A stretch of DNA of 64,000 nucleotides. Origin: Verrucomicrobiota bacterium (GTDB lineage Bacteria > Verrucomicrobiota > Verrucomicrobiia > Limisphaerales > Pedosphaeraceae). The notes below the pieces were generated by a model. That model saw only the letters and a list, made by a program, of their open reading frames with translations, did not search any database and had not been told where the DNA came from. Below are positions 41,927-51,387 of this stretch, in pieces (position 1 is the stretch's first letter; each line of letters starts with the position of its first letter). The stretch covers positions 124,001-188,000 of the forward strand of contig JAJPHR010000061.1 in the NCBI GenBank assembly GCA_021325145.1, in the 5' to 3' direction. The position numbers and the translations under genes are program-made.

Positions 41927-42310
41927 TTATCCCGCCAGAACTCTCATCGCCTCCGCCAGCGTCTCACAGGTCACGATCCGGACGCGACGATCATAGTGGA
42001 ACAATGATAGAATATTGAGGCCGATGTCCTTGCGGGGATCAGGAATGACGCGGACCACCAATGCGACGCCATGCTTATTGAGGAGGTCCATCGTTCGCCG
42101 GATGTGAGGCAGGCAACCGAGATCCATCGACTCCAAACCAGTCAGGTCGCCCAGCAGGCGGAAGCCCGGCTTCAATTCAGTCACGAGAACTTCGCAACGT
42201 TCCGCGCCGAGCCGGGAGTCTTCGGGGCTGACCATCTGTGAATATCTGATCGTTATCAGGTTTTTGGACGGATCGACTTCGGCTTCAAACATCGCAGCAA
42301 AGTGCCGCAT
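41927..42310 (-). CDS. STAS/SpoIIAA-like small protein
   Basis: The 127-aa protein reads MFEAEVDPSKNLITIRYSQM, then FRLLGDLTGLESMDLGCLPH and RVRIVTCETLAEAMRVLAG, a beta-alpha pattern like STAS-like SpoIIAA domains. No phosphorylatable Ser/Thr can be assigned with confidence. It follows the SWIM-ligase-WGR gene by 30 bp on the same strand and may be co-transcribed. An internal ATG at 42292 is an alternative start. Confidence 0.6.
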   Translation of the reverse strand: MRHFAAMFEAEVDPSKNLITIRYSQMVSPEDSRLGAERCEVLVTELKPGFRLLGDLTGLESMDLGCLPHIRRTMDLLNKHGVALVVRVIPDPRKDIGLNILSLFHYDRRVRIVTCETLAEAMRVLAG

Positions 42311-42340
42311 GTTTGAGGCGATTGCAAGAATTGGCCCGCC

Positions 42341-43675
42341 TCACTGTCGCCGCTCGAGATAACCCTCGTCGGTCTTTTCTTCGATCAGCAGGGCCATGGC
42401 GTTCGCGGCGGCTTGCGCGTCCGCGAAGGTCTTGGTTTTGGACTGGCCGTTCGAGCCGATGCGCCCCCAGCGCGTCGTCATGGCGTTGCCGGAAACCGAG
42501 ACTTCCCAAAACTTGTTGGAGGTTCCCTCTGTGAATTCAAAGTGCCGGGGCGTGCCAGTCGCGGCAGAGGGTTGAGTTACTATGACGGGTGTTGAGACAG
42601 CAGGAGCAGGCTTGGCTTCGGCCTTCGTCGGCGGCGAAGCGGTTGGTGCGGGCATTGCGGTTCCTTCAACGCGAACACCAACGTAACTCGGAAAGCGCGG
42701 CACACCGGCCTCGGACAGTTCCTGGTAGCGGAACGTTACCGCGACGCCGACGGCCGGCGGGTTCGCGCGCTCACGATCACTGAACCCGGTGCCAATGGCG
42801 AAGTCAGTGCCATCCGGCAAGCGAACCAGCAACGCGCCCAACCGGCCCGCGTGTTTGCCCGTGCCCGCCTGATGGCCAACAATCACCGCCTCGGCGTCAT
42901 GGAAGGTCTTTACTTTCAGAAGCGTGGACGAGCGGCCAGCGACGTATTTCGAGCCCGGCTGCCGCAGCATGAGCCCTTCCCCGCCCAGCGACTCGACTCG
43001 CGCCAACTCAGTGCGTAACGCCTCCAGGCTGCGGCATCGCTCTTGAGCGTGCGCCTGCGCGAACTTCGAGCCGCTTTTGGCCAGTGTGTCTTTCAGAAAA
43101 CCAAGCCGATCTTCAAATCCACCCGAAGCCGCCGGCGCGTCAAAGACTAGGAACCGCACTTCCTTCCAAAGATCGGTCTTGTCCTGGCGTCGGACGATGC
43201 TGACGGTGCGCTGGAATTTCTTGCGATCGATCCACAACTCCCCATCGAGCGGCACAGCGGGGAGGCCCTCGATGAACCAGGCGGGCGCGTGATATAGATT
43301 GCCCTGTCGCGAAAGGAATTGCTGGCCATCCCAGTAAGCCCGCACGCCGTCGAGCTTTTCGCTCATCCACCAATCGGAAAGGTCCGCGGCGTTGTCCCAA
43401 CTCTCAGCCAGGAGCAACGGCGGTCCGGCAACTTCCTCGCCGTCCGCGCTGGCCTTGACCGGACGCTGGGGCAGCGCGCCGCCAATGCGCGCTTCCTCGG
43501 CGGCCTCACCCCGAAGTTTGCGCAAATGTTTGCAGGTTCGCTTCTCAATGCCGATCGATTGATTTCGCCACGCGGGACAGCTACAGGAATAGACACCGCC
43601 GGTGTTTTTGAGCACGTAGGGTTTCGCGCCCGAGCCCTGCATCTCGCAGCTCTCGCCGTCCTTCAAATCTGGCAT
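42341..43675 (-). CDS. SWIM zinc finger-ATP-dependent ligase-WGR fusion
   Basis: The 444-aa protein combines three modules. Residues about 25-55 form a SWIM zinc finger (YSCSCPAWRNQ then EKRTCKHLRKL: C-x-C...C-x-H). Residues about 90-330 are an ATP-dependent DNA ligase core. Its nucleotidyl-transfer lysine is in SEKLDGVRAYWDG (near 106), followed by DGELWIDRKKF, LVFDAP, GGEGLMLRQPGS and LLKVKTFHDAEAV, and by an OB-fold region. A Pro/Ala linker leads to a C-terminal WGR domain (about 378-440, HFEFTEGTSNKFWEVSVSG, TTRWGRIGSNGQ). WGR domains in PARPs recognise broken DNA, so a repair role is likely, but it is untested here. Confidence 0.88.
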   Translation of the reverse strand: MPDLKDGESCEMQGSGAKPYVLKNTGGVYSCSCPAWRNQSIGIEKRTCKHLRKLRGEAAEEARIGGALPQRPVKASADGEEVAGPPLLLAESWDNAADLSDWWMSEKLDGVRAYWDGQQFLSRQGNLYHAPAWFIEGLPAVPLDGELWIDRKKFQRTVSIVRRQDKTDLWKEVRFLVFDAPAASGGFEDRLGFLKDTLAKSGSKFAQAHAQERCRSLEALRTELARVESLGGEGLMLRQPGSKYVAGRSSTLLKVKTFHDAEAVIVGHQAGTGKHAGRLGALLVRLPDGTDFAIGTGFSDRERANPPAVGVAVTFRYQELSEAGVPRFPSYVGVRVEGTAMPAPTASPPTKAEAKPAPAVSTPVIVTQPSAATGTPRHFEFTEGTSNKFWEVSVSGNAMTTRWGRIGSNGQSKTKTFADAQAAANAMALLIEEKTDEGYLERRQ

Positions 43676-43734
43676 GGCCTGATGGTATCATGGTGCGGCC
43701 TGGTGGCAATCAAAGTCTTTACAAACTGGTTTTC

Positions 43735-45312
43735 TCATCTCCTGAGCCACGCCACGAGATTGCGTCGGAGCTGTTCGCGGTTGGCGGCGTCATAGAATTC
43801 TACTGGGTTATAATCATCCGTGAGGATGATGCCGTTGTTCAGATCGGGCTCGGGCGTTTCGGAGAAAGTGCTTTCCACGTCATCGCGGCAGGCGCGATGG
43901 ACCTGGCTGAAGTCGGTCGGGTGGAAAATCTTGAGCTCCGGCTGGTCGGAAGCAACGAACAGCATGTTGTGACCGGGAATGTGATGAATCCGCACGCTGG
44001 CAAAAACGCCTTTGAGCGTCTTAAAGAGCGAGGCGGATAGAAAATCGTGTTTCGGGCTGAGGTCGCCAAACGTGTTGATGACGAGCACGCCGTTGGAGCG
44101 TAAAACATGCCGCATGGCGGCGAATGCTTCCCTGGTCATCAAGTGCGAAGGGCAGGAGTCGCCGAGGAACGCATCCAGAATCACCGCATCGTACTTTTTC
44201 GAGCAGCGATTGAGAAATTGCCGCCCGTCGCCGATCGTGAGGTTCAGTTGATCCAGCGGGCAATCGAAGAAGTCCCGCGCCACGGGAACCACCGCCGGAT
44301 TGATTTCGACAACATCCACCTTCGCGTGATCCCGCGCGAGTTCGCGGGGAACGATACCCACGCCCATTCCGATGCAGAGCGCGTCGTCGATTTTCGGCGT
44401 ATAGGCAACGGCCAGGCCATGGAGCATGTAAGTGAACATGGCCGTGCTTTGTTTGTTGCTGATGTCGTAAATGTTTTGGAACAGTAGGTCGTTCATGTAA
44501 TAACGACGGCTGGTGGCCGAGTTGGTCACGTCCGCGACCATGAGTTGGCCGAAGTTTGAGTTGCCGCGAAAAATCACCTCCGCACCCGGCATCGGCGAGC
44601 GATTTTCCCTGGCGACACCCATGCCGCCCACACCGAGTCCGGCCATGCCGATCAGAAAGACGAGTGCCACTGGCGCCGGTTTTCTGCCCCAGGCAATGAA
44701 GTATCCCGCCGTCACGCACATCAAAGCGCCCGCGGAGATCAGCATGGTGGTGGAATTGGGCAGGTATGGAATGAGGACATAGCCAATTAGAATCGTGCCG
44801 GCAAAACTGCCCAGCGTGCTGATGGCCGTGAGGCGGCCAACATTGTTTCCGACATTGCTGACGGCGGAAGTGAGCATGCGCACGAAAAATGGTCCCACCA
44901 TGGCCAGCAGGGCCAGCGGGATGAAAAAAAGAATGGCCGAAGCCAGCAGCGAGCCGAGCGCCAGCCGAAAATCGAGGCACCAAAAGGCAACTGGCTTGAC
45001 CAACACGACGGTGACGCAAAGATACACCGCCGCCACGAGGATTGCGCCATATAGCCGGCCCAGGTTTTGCGCCCGATCCACGAGCCATCCGCCCGCGTAG
45101 TAGCCCGCCGCCAGCGCCACCAGCGTGACGGCGATCTGGGCCGTCCAGACGAAATGGGAAGTGCCGACGTAAGGAGCGAGCATTTTCGCGCCCAGGATTT
45201 CCACGACCATAATGACCATGCCGGTGGTCGCCGCGGTGAAGTACAAATATTGCCGCAGTCGCGGAGAGGGGCTCGGGCTCGCGGCTGGCGTGACGGCAGG
45301 CATCTTTCGCAT
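43735..45312 (-). CDS. Membrane-bound spermidine synthase-like protein
   Basis: The 525-aa protein has an N-terminal transporter-like half with about seven to eight membrane segments (QYLYFTAATTGMVIMVVEIL, FIPLALLAMVGPFFVRM). The C-terminal half is a spermidine-synthase-like Rossmann domain, with ALCIGMGVGIVPRELARDHA, VDVVEINPAVVPVARDFF and KYDAVILDAFLGDS. This fusion is a recognised family whose substrates are uncertain. It is divergent from the RNB gene; the intergenic space carries an inverted-repeat element. The ATG at 45312 gives the basic start MRKMPAVTP. Confidence 0.85.
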   Translation of the reverse strand: MRKMPAVTPAASPSPSPRLRQYLYFTAATTGMVIMVVEILGAKMLAPYVGTSHFVWTAQIAVTLVALAAGYYAGGWLVDRAQNLGRLYGAILVAAVYLCVTVVLVKPVAFWCLDFRLALGSLLASAILFFIPLALLAMVGPFFVRMLTSAVSNVGNNVGRLTAISTLGSFAGTILIGYVLIPYLPNSTTMLISAGALMCVTAGYFIAWGRKPAPVALVFLIGMAGLGVGGMGVARENRSPMPGAEVIFRGNSNFGQLMVADVTNSATSRRYYMNDLLFQNIYDISNKQSTAMFTYMLHGLAVAYTPKIDDALCIGMGVGIVPRELARDHAKVDVVEINPAVVPVARDFFDCPLDQLNLTIGDGRQFLNRCSKKYDAVILDAFLGDSCPSHLMTREAFAAMRHVLRSNGVLVINTFGDLSPKHDFLSASLFKTLKGVFASVRIHHIPGHNMLFVASDQPELKIFHPTDFSQVHRACRDDVESTFSETPEPDLNNGIILTDDYNPVEFYDAANREQLRRNLVAWLRR

Positions 45313-45404
45313 GGAGGATTTTGTACCGGTGCCAAAGGGAAAATGAAATGGAAAAGGGCGAATTTGGCGGATGAGCCGCTACGCGTCCAAGCGGATGCAC
45401 GCGC

Positions 45405-45509
45405 ATGGAGTCCCGCCCTGAGGCGGCAGGGGCAACGGAACCATGATGTTAAAAACTTCCAACGTGCTCGACCATGCGATAGCTCCGCCGGCTAAAGCCG
45501 GGACTCCAT
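45405..45509. repeat. Small inverted-repeat element
   Basis: ATGGAGTCCCG (45405-45415) and CGGGACTCCAT (45499-45509) are perfect 11-bp inverted repeats about 83 bp apart. Extra GC-rich complementary words (GCCCTGAGGCGG, GCCGGCTAAAGCCGG) lie just inside. It has no coding capacity. It lies between the divergent spermidine-synthase-like and RNB genes and looks like a non-autonomous or REP-type element. Confidence 0.55.
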
Positions 45510-45567
45510 ACCTAGGAGCCAAAGTTTCCAATTGCCAGCCCGTCTCCCGCCAAACCACAATGAGCTC

Positions 45568-47025
45568 ATGATTAACCCACAGGTCGATCTTAAAACGCGG
45601 GCGCGACAGGCGATGATCGAGGCCGGATTCCAGCCGGACTTCCCGCCCGAGATCAATCGCGAACTTCAGGCAACCGCCAGCGCGCCACCAAAACCTGTGG
45701 ACCCACCACGCGATTTGCGCGCGCTGCTGTGGTCTTCCATCGACAACAAGGAATCGCGCGATCTCGACCAAATTGAATACGTGGAGCAAACCGCGGACGG
45801 CACGTTGCGGCTGCTCATTGGGATCGCGGATGTGGATGCGATGGTGGCCAAGGATTCCGCGATCGATCGCCACGCGGCCGCCAACTCCACGACCGTCTAT
45901 ACGGGCATCTCCATTTTCCCAATGTTGCCGGCGGAGCTTTCGACCGACCGGACCTCGCTCTTAAACAATTGCGACCGCACGGCATTGGTAATCGAGTTGC
46001 ACATCCAAGATTCCGGCGAGGTGAGTTGCCACGAGGTCTATCCCGCTTTGACTCGCAACCAGGCCAAACTGGCCTACGAGAGCGTCGGCGCGTGGCTGGA
46101 AGGCCGGGGAGCGATTCCTCCGGCCATCGCGAGCGTGCCCGGAATGGAGGCGCAAATCCGTTTGCAACGCGAGGCGTCCGAGCGGTTGCGCGGGCTTCGC
46201 AAGGCCCACGGCGTGTTGGCGTTCAGTTCGGTCGAAGCGACTCCTGTCGTGGAGAACGGCCAGGTGAAGGACCTCGTCATTTCGCGCCAGAATGCGGCGA
46301 CCCACATCATCGAGAGCTTCATGGTCGCGGCGAACGTGGCCATGGCGCTACATCTCAAGGACCATGGAACGCTTTCACTCCGGCGCGTGGTGCGGACACC
46401 CAAGCGCTGGGACCGCATCCAGGCGATCGCCGCGCAAAAGGGCGCGCGCCTGCCCGACACGCCCGATCCCAAGGCGCTGGCGGATTTTCTCGATCGCCAG
46501 CGGCAGGCTGATCCGGAACATTTCCCGGATTTGTCACTGGCCGTCGTGAAGTTGCTCGGGCCCGGCGAGTACATCGTGGAACTGGCCGGCCAGGAACACG
46601 TGGGGCACTTTGGCCTGGCGGTGAATGACTATACTCACTCCACCGCGCCCAACCGCCGGTTCGCCGATCTGGTGACGCAACGGCTATTGAAAGCCGTCGC
46701 CGCCGGGACCGCCACTCCTTATCCGGAGCCGGAATTGACGCGAATCGCCGCGCACTGCACCGAGCGCGAAGACGCCGCCCGCAAAGTGGAGCGGTTGATG
46801 CGGAAAATCGCCGCCTGCGATTTGCTGCGGCAGCGCCTTGGCGAGGTCTTTGACGGCATCATCACCGGCGCTTCGCCCAAAGGCACCTACGTGCGTCTGC
46901 TCAAACTGCCCGCGGAAGGCATGATCGTCCGCAACGCGCGCGGCGTGGACGTGGGCGACAAGGCGCGAGTGCGGCTGGTCTCGGTGGATATGGACAAGGG
47001 GTTTATTGATTTCGAGCGGATTTAA
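45568..47025 (+). CDS. RNB-domain 3'-5' exoribonuclease
   Basis: The 485-aa protein has a short N-terminus, then an RNB catalytic domain: LLWSSIDNKESRDLDQIEYV, LLIGIADVDAMVAKDSAIDR, STTVYTGISIFPMLPAELST. HFGLAVNDYTHSTAPNRRFAD follows. The C-terminal S1-like region carries FDGIITGASPKGTYVRL. In RNase II the metal cluster has four Asp residues (IDS...EDMDD); here the last reads Gln (RDLDQ). The protein is shorter than RNase R (over 700 aa), lacking cold-shock domains. ATG 45568 (MINPQVDLK) was taken over a TTG at 45532. Confidence 0.87.
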   Translation: MINPQVDLKTRARQAMIEAGFQPDFPPEINRELQATASAPPKPVDPPRDLRALLWSSIDNKESRDLDQIEYVEQTADGTLRLLIGIADVDAMVAKDSAIDRHAAANSTTVYTGISIFPMLPAELSTDRTSLLNNCDRTALVIELHIQDSGEVSCHEVYPALTRNQAKLAYESVGAWLEGRGAIPPAIASVPGMEAQIRLQREASERLRGLRKAHGVLAFSSVEATPVVENGQVKDLVISRQNAATHIIESFMVAANVAMALHLKDHGTLSLRRVVRTPKRWDRIQAIAAQKGARLPDTPDPKALADFLDRQRQADPEHFPDLSLAVVKLLGPGEYIVELAGQEHVGHFGLAVNDYTHSTAPNRRFADLVTQRLLKAVAAGTATPYPEPELTRIAAHCTEREDAARKVERLMRKIAACDLLRQRLGEVFDGIITGASPKGTYVRLLKLPAEGMIVRNARGVDVGDKARVRLVSVDMDKGFIDFERI

Positions 47026-47068
47026 TCGCGACGGTGGATAAAGGCAAAAAATTCGCCACGCGCTCCCA

Positions 47069-50000
47069 TCACTGCCGCACTCGGAAGAACCGCTGCGGCT
47101 CGAGGGTCATATTATTGGTGTACGGGGAGGTTGCGCCCAAAATATCGATGTAAGAACCAAGGACATTCGTCGCGGTTTGCAGCGACCATCCCGGCGGCCA
47201 GGTCAGTATCAGATTGTTTCCCTGCCGCGCAAAAACAACGCTCGGCAAGATCACATGATCCGGAACCACTTCACCGGTGCTGAGGATTTTCGCCGAATAA
47301 AGATTCGATGAATAATTGAACTGAATCTGGCTCAATTCCGCAGGCGTCAACCCTGACTGATTTGTTCCGAACTTCAACTGCTCCGCGCCGCCGCCAGAAA
47401 GATTTCCATTCCAGTTGGATACCACCAGCAATGCGCCGCCGGTCCAACTCTCGCCGCTGCTGTTCGCGAAGCTCAGCCGGCTGGCGCTGCCAGCCAGATC
47501 GATGAGCGCGTTGCTCGCGAGGATAAAACGCCCGAGCTGTTCGACGGCATTGCTGATCACCAGCGTGTGCGAAAGGCTGCAAGTTCCGGGATTGCTGATG
47601 CGATTCGTACTGGAGTCGCCAATCATCCAGACACCGCCCACATTGATGTTACTGACGGTCAGCATTCCACCAAGCAGCTTGTAGTTGCTGTAAATCTTCG
47701 GTCCCGGCTCGATAAAGCCGCCGAAAGCAAGCGAATTGCCGACGGTCAATACGCCGCCGGTCTGGAGGATGCTGCCGCCGTCCGTGACGGACAGATTCGA
47801 ACAGGTCAACGTGCCACCGGACAAGTTCACCGCGGTGGTGAAGTACGTCTGGCTACCGCTGGCGTGCGCCTGAATCTCGGCCACTAGTGCGATTCCGTTG
47901 GATTGGTTGAGTGCGGCGTCTCCGGAAGTGGCGTCCATGTTCATGGAGCCGGCGGACAGTGTTCCACCGTTCAGTTGGTACACAGCCGGGTGAGGTTCAT
48001 TTGGACTGAATGCGCCGCCGATAAGGTTCAGCGCATTGGTGATGACGTGTGTTCCGCCATTCTGATTGAGAGTGACGCCGCCAAAGTCATCCGCGTCAAT
48101 CGACACGTTATTGTCCGCGAGCAAACCACCGTTTAACGTGAAGCTCGGGCTGATGCCGAAAAGGCCGGGCTCGATGGACACCTGCGTGGTCCGATTTGTC
48201 CCGCCCGCCTGAAGATAGGACGATGTCGAGTTATCCTCGCCCAAAAGCGTCAATCCACCGGGAAGGCTGAGGTTCCCGCCGTACAACGCATACGTGCCGC
48301 CGCCGCTGGCACCGCCCCCTGCGCTGAGGCCAAAAGCTAAATTCGTGATGAGCGCCGTGCCGTCGTACTGGTTGAAACGGCCTGAGTAAAACTGGCCAAT
48401 CACCACCTGGCCCCCTTCGAAAAGGCCGTTCGTCAGGTTATACATGGCGTTTTGGAGATACATCGGCGCGCCCATTGTGCCAACAAAGCCGCCGTCCTGA
48501 TTGATTTGCGAATTCGTGACGGTGATCGTGCCGCCCTGAACCTCGAGGCCAGAATTGAAATTCAGAATCTGCGCGCCGTCCCGCAACGTCAGCCCGTTCA
48601 AGACCGTCAGCGGGACTGTGGTGCCGAAGAAATTCAGGAGGAGAGTATTCTCGGTGTTCGTGGCGCCCTGAATCGTCAGGTTGTTCACGGTCATGGAGCC
48701 GGGAAAACTGATTGGCGTGGAGGGATTGATGGCGACAGCCTTCCAACCGGAATTCGTGATCAGGACCGATTGCGAACTGTCGGGCAGAACACCCAGAGAC
48801 CAGGATGACGCGTCATCCCAGTTGCCGCTGGCTGGATTTATCCAGGAATTCACCACTCCCGAATTTGAGATCGCGTGACCCGGGACGACTTCGCCATCGG
48901 AGAGAATCCGAGCGGAATACGTTCCATTTGGCAACCCCGCCGGATTGCTGAATTGCATCCGGCCAAGTTGCTGCGAGGTCAATCCAGAGGCGCTCGTCCC
49001 GAAGAAGAGCTGCTGCGAGCCGCCGCCGGTAAGCGATCCCGACCAATTCTGAATCGTCAAGCGTCCGTCGCCGGCCCAGGGAACGCCGCTGCTGTCCGCG
49101 AATCGAAGCACGCACGAGCCGGACGGGAGGTTCACGGACGAATTCGTGCCTGATCCGAGTTGTAATTGGCCTAATTGCTCGCCCGCCGTCTGCTCCACCC
49201 AGCCGCCACCCGCGAGAAGGACGTTGTCGAGCCCGCCGAACGAGCCACCGGCATGCAGGAAGATGGCCTGTCCGGTCACGTGGATATTGTCCGCAATCAA
49301 GAGCCCATTGGTAAAGTTATAGCTCGAGTTGCCGCCGACGAACAGCAGGCCCAGGACTTCGTTCGTGCCACCCGATTGCTGGATGGAGCCGACGAGGGAA
49401 AAGGCGGTTTGCCCATTTTGCGTGAGATTGCTCACGATAAGAAGCCCACCGTTCAGCACATAACTTGACACCGAGTCGAGAGTCACCACTCCGGCGCTGT
49501 TGGTTCCTCCGGTTTGATTAACGAGGCCCATCGTCATGTTGATGGTTGGAGTTTCCAACTCGCCGCCGCTGAGCCCGTAAGTCGCAGTTTGGAGCCCGAG
49601 TCTCGTATCGAACACGCCATTCATGGAGATGCCACCGCTGCGGAAATAACCGCCGCTCTGGTCAAAGCTGCTGCCAAAGGATCCCAATCGCGATGAAACT
49701 GTCGGCAAGGCCAGGTTCGAAGCCGTCAGCACCCCACCTTGGAGAGCGTAGCTGCCGACGCCCATGGTGATGTTCCCGGCGTTATTGGCGCCGCCGGTTT
49801 GCACAACTGCTCCGGCCCCAAAAGAAGATGGGGAAAGTTCCGAAGGTCCCACCTCAAGGTCGCCTGGAACCAGGAGACCGCCGGAGAGTTGGTACACACC
49901 CGGGCCTCTCAAACCCAGACTGCTGATGTTGGTGCCACCCCATTGGCGGAAAACACCGGCGTACGGTTCGTCCATCTCCACGCTTCCGTTCAACATTCCA

Positions 50001-50674
50001 TCGAACAAATCGTAATCTCCACCGTCTGTAAAAATGACGGCGCCGACATTCGTTCCTCCCTGCTGGTTGAAGTGCCCGAAAATGAATTCGCCTGGCGCCG
50101 AGAGCAAACTGTTGGTGATACTGTAAGTGCCGGATCCGCCGACCTCCAGAAATCCGGCCGTCACTTGGGAACCCTCGCTTTCATTGAAGGTGCCGTCCAC
50201 CTCGAATTCGCCTAAATGCGAGTTATTGGTCCCTAATGCATTGTTCACAGTCAGCCCGGACGAAAACATCACCACGGCTGAATTGGAATCGCCAATGACC
50301 AGACTTCCCGGGGTGTTCGAGTCCACGCCGATCACGAGCGGCGAGCCGGTTCCGGCGAAGTTCAGGAGCAGCGTGTTGAAGCTGTTCGTTGGCGACGTAA
50401 TCGTGACGGAATTCACGGCCAGTGCTTGGGGAAAATTGGATGCGGTGGATAGCTGGATGGCCACCGCTTTCCAACCCGTGTTCGTGATCATCACCGACTG
50501 CGAACTGCCGGGCGGAACACCCAATGACCAGTTCGACGCCTGTTCCCAGTTGCCGCTGGCTGGATTTATCCAGGAATTCACCTGTGCCGAAACGGAGGTT
50601 GAAATGAATGCCACCGATGCGACGAAGCACAGCGCGCGTCCCATTCCCGCAGCCCGACATATTGAAATTAACAT
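47069..50674 (-). CDS. Giant secreted internally duplicated beta-rich protein
   Basis: The 1201-aa protein has a signal peptide (ALCFVASVAFISTSVSAQ). It consists of two homologous halves, each opening VNSWINPASGNW and containing WKAVAI and NTLLLNF; the second begins near residue 612. Each half contains Gly/Asn-rich repeats of the type QSGGTNxAG and YxLxGGxL, which suggest a parallel beta-helix with autotransporter-like repeats. The C-terminus, NLILTWPPGWSLQTATNVLG and then EPQRFFRVRQ, is a tail common on large exported Verrucomicrobia proteins. It is likely a surface adhesin or matrix protein; the exact function is unknown. Confidence 0.8.
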   Translation of the reverse strand: MLISICRAAGMGRALCFVASVAFISTSVSAQVNSWINPASGNWEQASNWSLGVPPGSSQSVMITNTGWKAVAIQLSTASNFPQALAVNSVTITSPTNSFNTLLLNFAGTGSPLVIGVDSNTPGSLVIGDSNSAVVMFSSGLTVNNALGTNNSHLGEFEVDGTFNESEGSQVTAGFLEVGGSGTYSITNSLLSAPGEFIFGHFNQQGGTNVGAVIFTDGGDYDLFDGMLNGSVEMDEPYAGVFRQWGGTNISSLGLRGPGVYQLSGGLLVPGDLEVGPSELSPSSFGAGAVVQTGGANNAGNITMGVGSYALQGGVLTASNLALPTVSSRLGSFGSSFDQSGGYFRSGGISMNGVFDTRLGLQTATYGLSGGELETPTINMTMGLVNQTGGTNSAGVVTLDSVSSYVLNGGLLIVSNLTQNGQTAFSLVGSIQQSGGTNEVLGLLFVGGNSSYNFTNGLLIADNIHVTGQAIFLHAGGSFGGLDNVLLAGGGWVEQTAGEQLGQLQLGSGTNSSVNLPSGSCVLRFADSSGVPWAGDGRLTIQNWSGSLTGGGSQQLFFGTSASGLTSQQLGRMQFSNPAGLPNGTYSARILSDGEVVPGHAISNSGVVNSWINPASGNWDDASSWSLGVLPDSSQSVLITNSGWKAVAINPSTPISFPGSMTVNNLTIQGATNTENTLLLNFFGTTVPLTVLNGLTLRDGAQILNFNSGLEVQGGTITVTNSQINQDGGFVGTMGAPMYLQNAMYNLTNGLFEGGQVVIGQFYSGRFNQYDGTALITNLAFGLSAGGGASGGGTYALYGGNLSLPGGLTLLGEDNSTSSYLQAGGTNRTTQVSIEPGLFGISPSFTLNGGLLADNNVSIDADDFGGVTLNQNGGTHVITNALNLIGGAFSPNEPHPAVYQLNGGTLSAGSMNMDATSGDAALNQSNGIALVAEIQAHASGSQTYFTTAVNLSGGTLTCSNLSVTDGGSILQTGGVLTVGNSLAFGGFIEPGPKIYSNYKLLGGMLTVSNINVGGVWMIGDSSTNRISNPGTCSLSHTLVISNAVEQLGRFILASNALIDLAGSASRLSFANSSGESWTGGALLVVSNWNGNLSGGGAEQLKFGTNQSGLTPAELSQIQFNYSSNLYSAKILSTGEVVPDHVILPSVVFARQGNNLILTWPPGWSLQTATNVLGSYIDILGATSPYTNNMTLEPQRFFRVRQ

Positions 50675-50949
50675 AGGGTTGACTCGTTAAATATTTGTCG
50701 GCCCATTCTGGGACGCCCGAGCCCCTGGCGATAGGGAGCAGTTTGCCGTAATTGAGGCGCGGTATTCTCCTGCCCAACGGCTGCTTGACTAACCGGCTCG
50801 CCACGCTTGGCCCCGCAGGCGCGGAGCGCGGGTTTAGCGGGGCCGTGGACCACGCCACGATTGAGAGAGCTGAAAGAAATCTTCAGAAATTACTTGCGCG
50901 GGTGAGGTGGACGTGCTTTAGTTGGCGGTGTTGGTGACGGATGGGAGGG

Positions 50950-50966
50950 CCGGCGCGAAGCGCCGG
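50950..50966. other. GC-rich hairpin
   Basis: CCGGCGC and GCGCCGG form a perfect 7-bp stem with a GAA loop. It sits in the noncoding stretch about 275 bp upstream of the giant protein start. No T-run follows. Confidence 0.4.
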
Positions 50967-51210
50967 AAGATCCAATGACAAATGACCAAGGCCCAAATGG
51001 GCGTTGGGGAGCTTGGCGGCAGCAGATTTTACCCCCGCTCCGTTGAGAGCGGGTATGGTTCTTTGACAATCAAAATGAGTCCAAAGTCTCGCAAGCCAGG
51101 GTCCCGTTATCTCAGAAGCTGCGGCGCCGGGCCAACGTCAGAACTGAGACATTTTGGCGCATTAGGAACGCTCCGTGCATAGCGGGGAATTAAACCTGCG
51201 AGGCGAGAAA

Positions 51211-51247
51211 TTAAGGCGAATTAAAGTAAATTAAACCAAATTAAACC
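51211..51247. repeat. AATTAAA-type dispersed repeat, copy 2
   Basis: The 20-bp core GTAAATTAAACCAAATTAAA (51226-51245) is identical to 10821-10840, and the flanks are also built of ATTAA words. Two copies at least 40 kb apart point to a dispersed family. Confidence 0.6.
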
Positions 51248-51387
51248 TCTTTTTTTCGGCGCGGGGAAGTCAATTCCGAGGCCAAAAACGGCCTAAGCGG
51301 CTGTCGGATAGTGGGTTGTGCAGGTTTTAGTGGCCCTTCGCTGTTTTCGGTGGAATAAGCGTCCATACGAGCCGTTACGCGGGGTGC

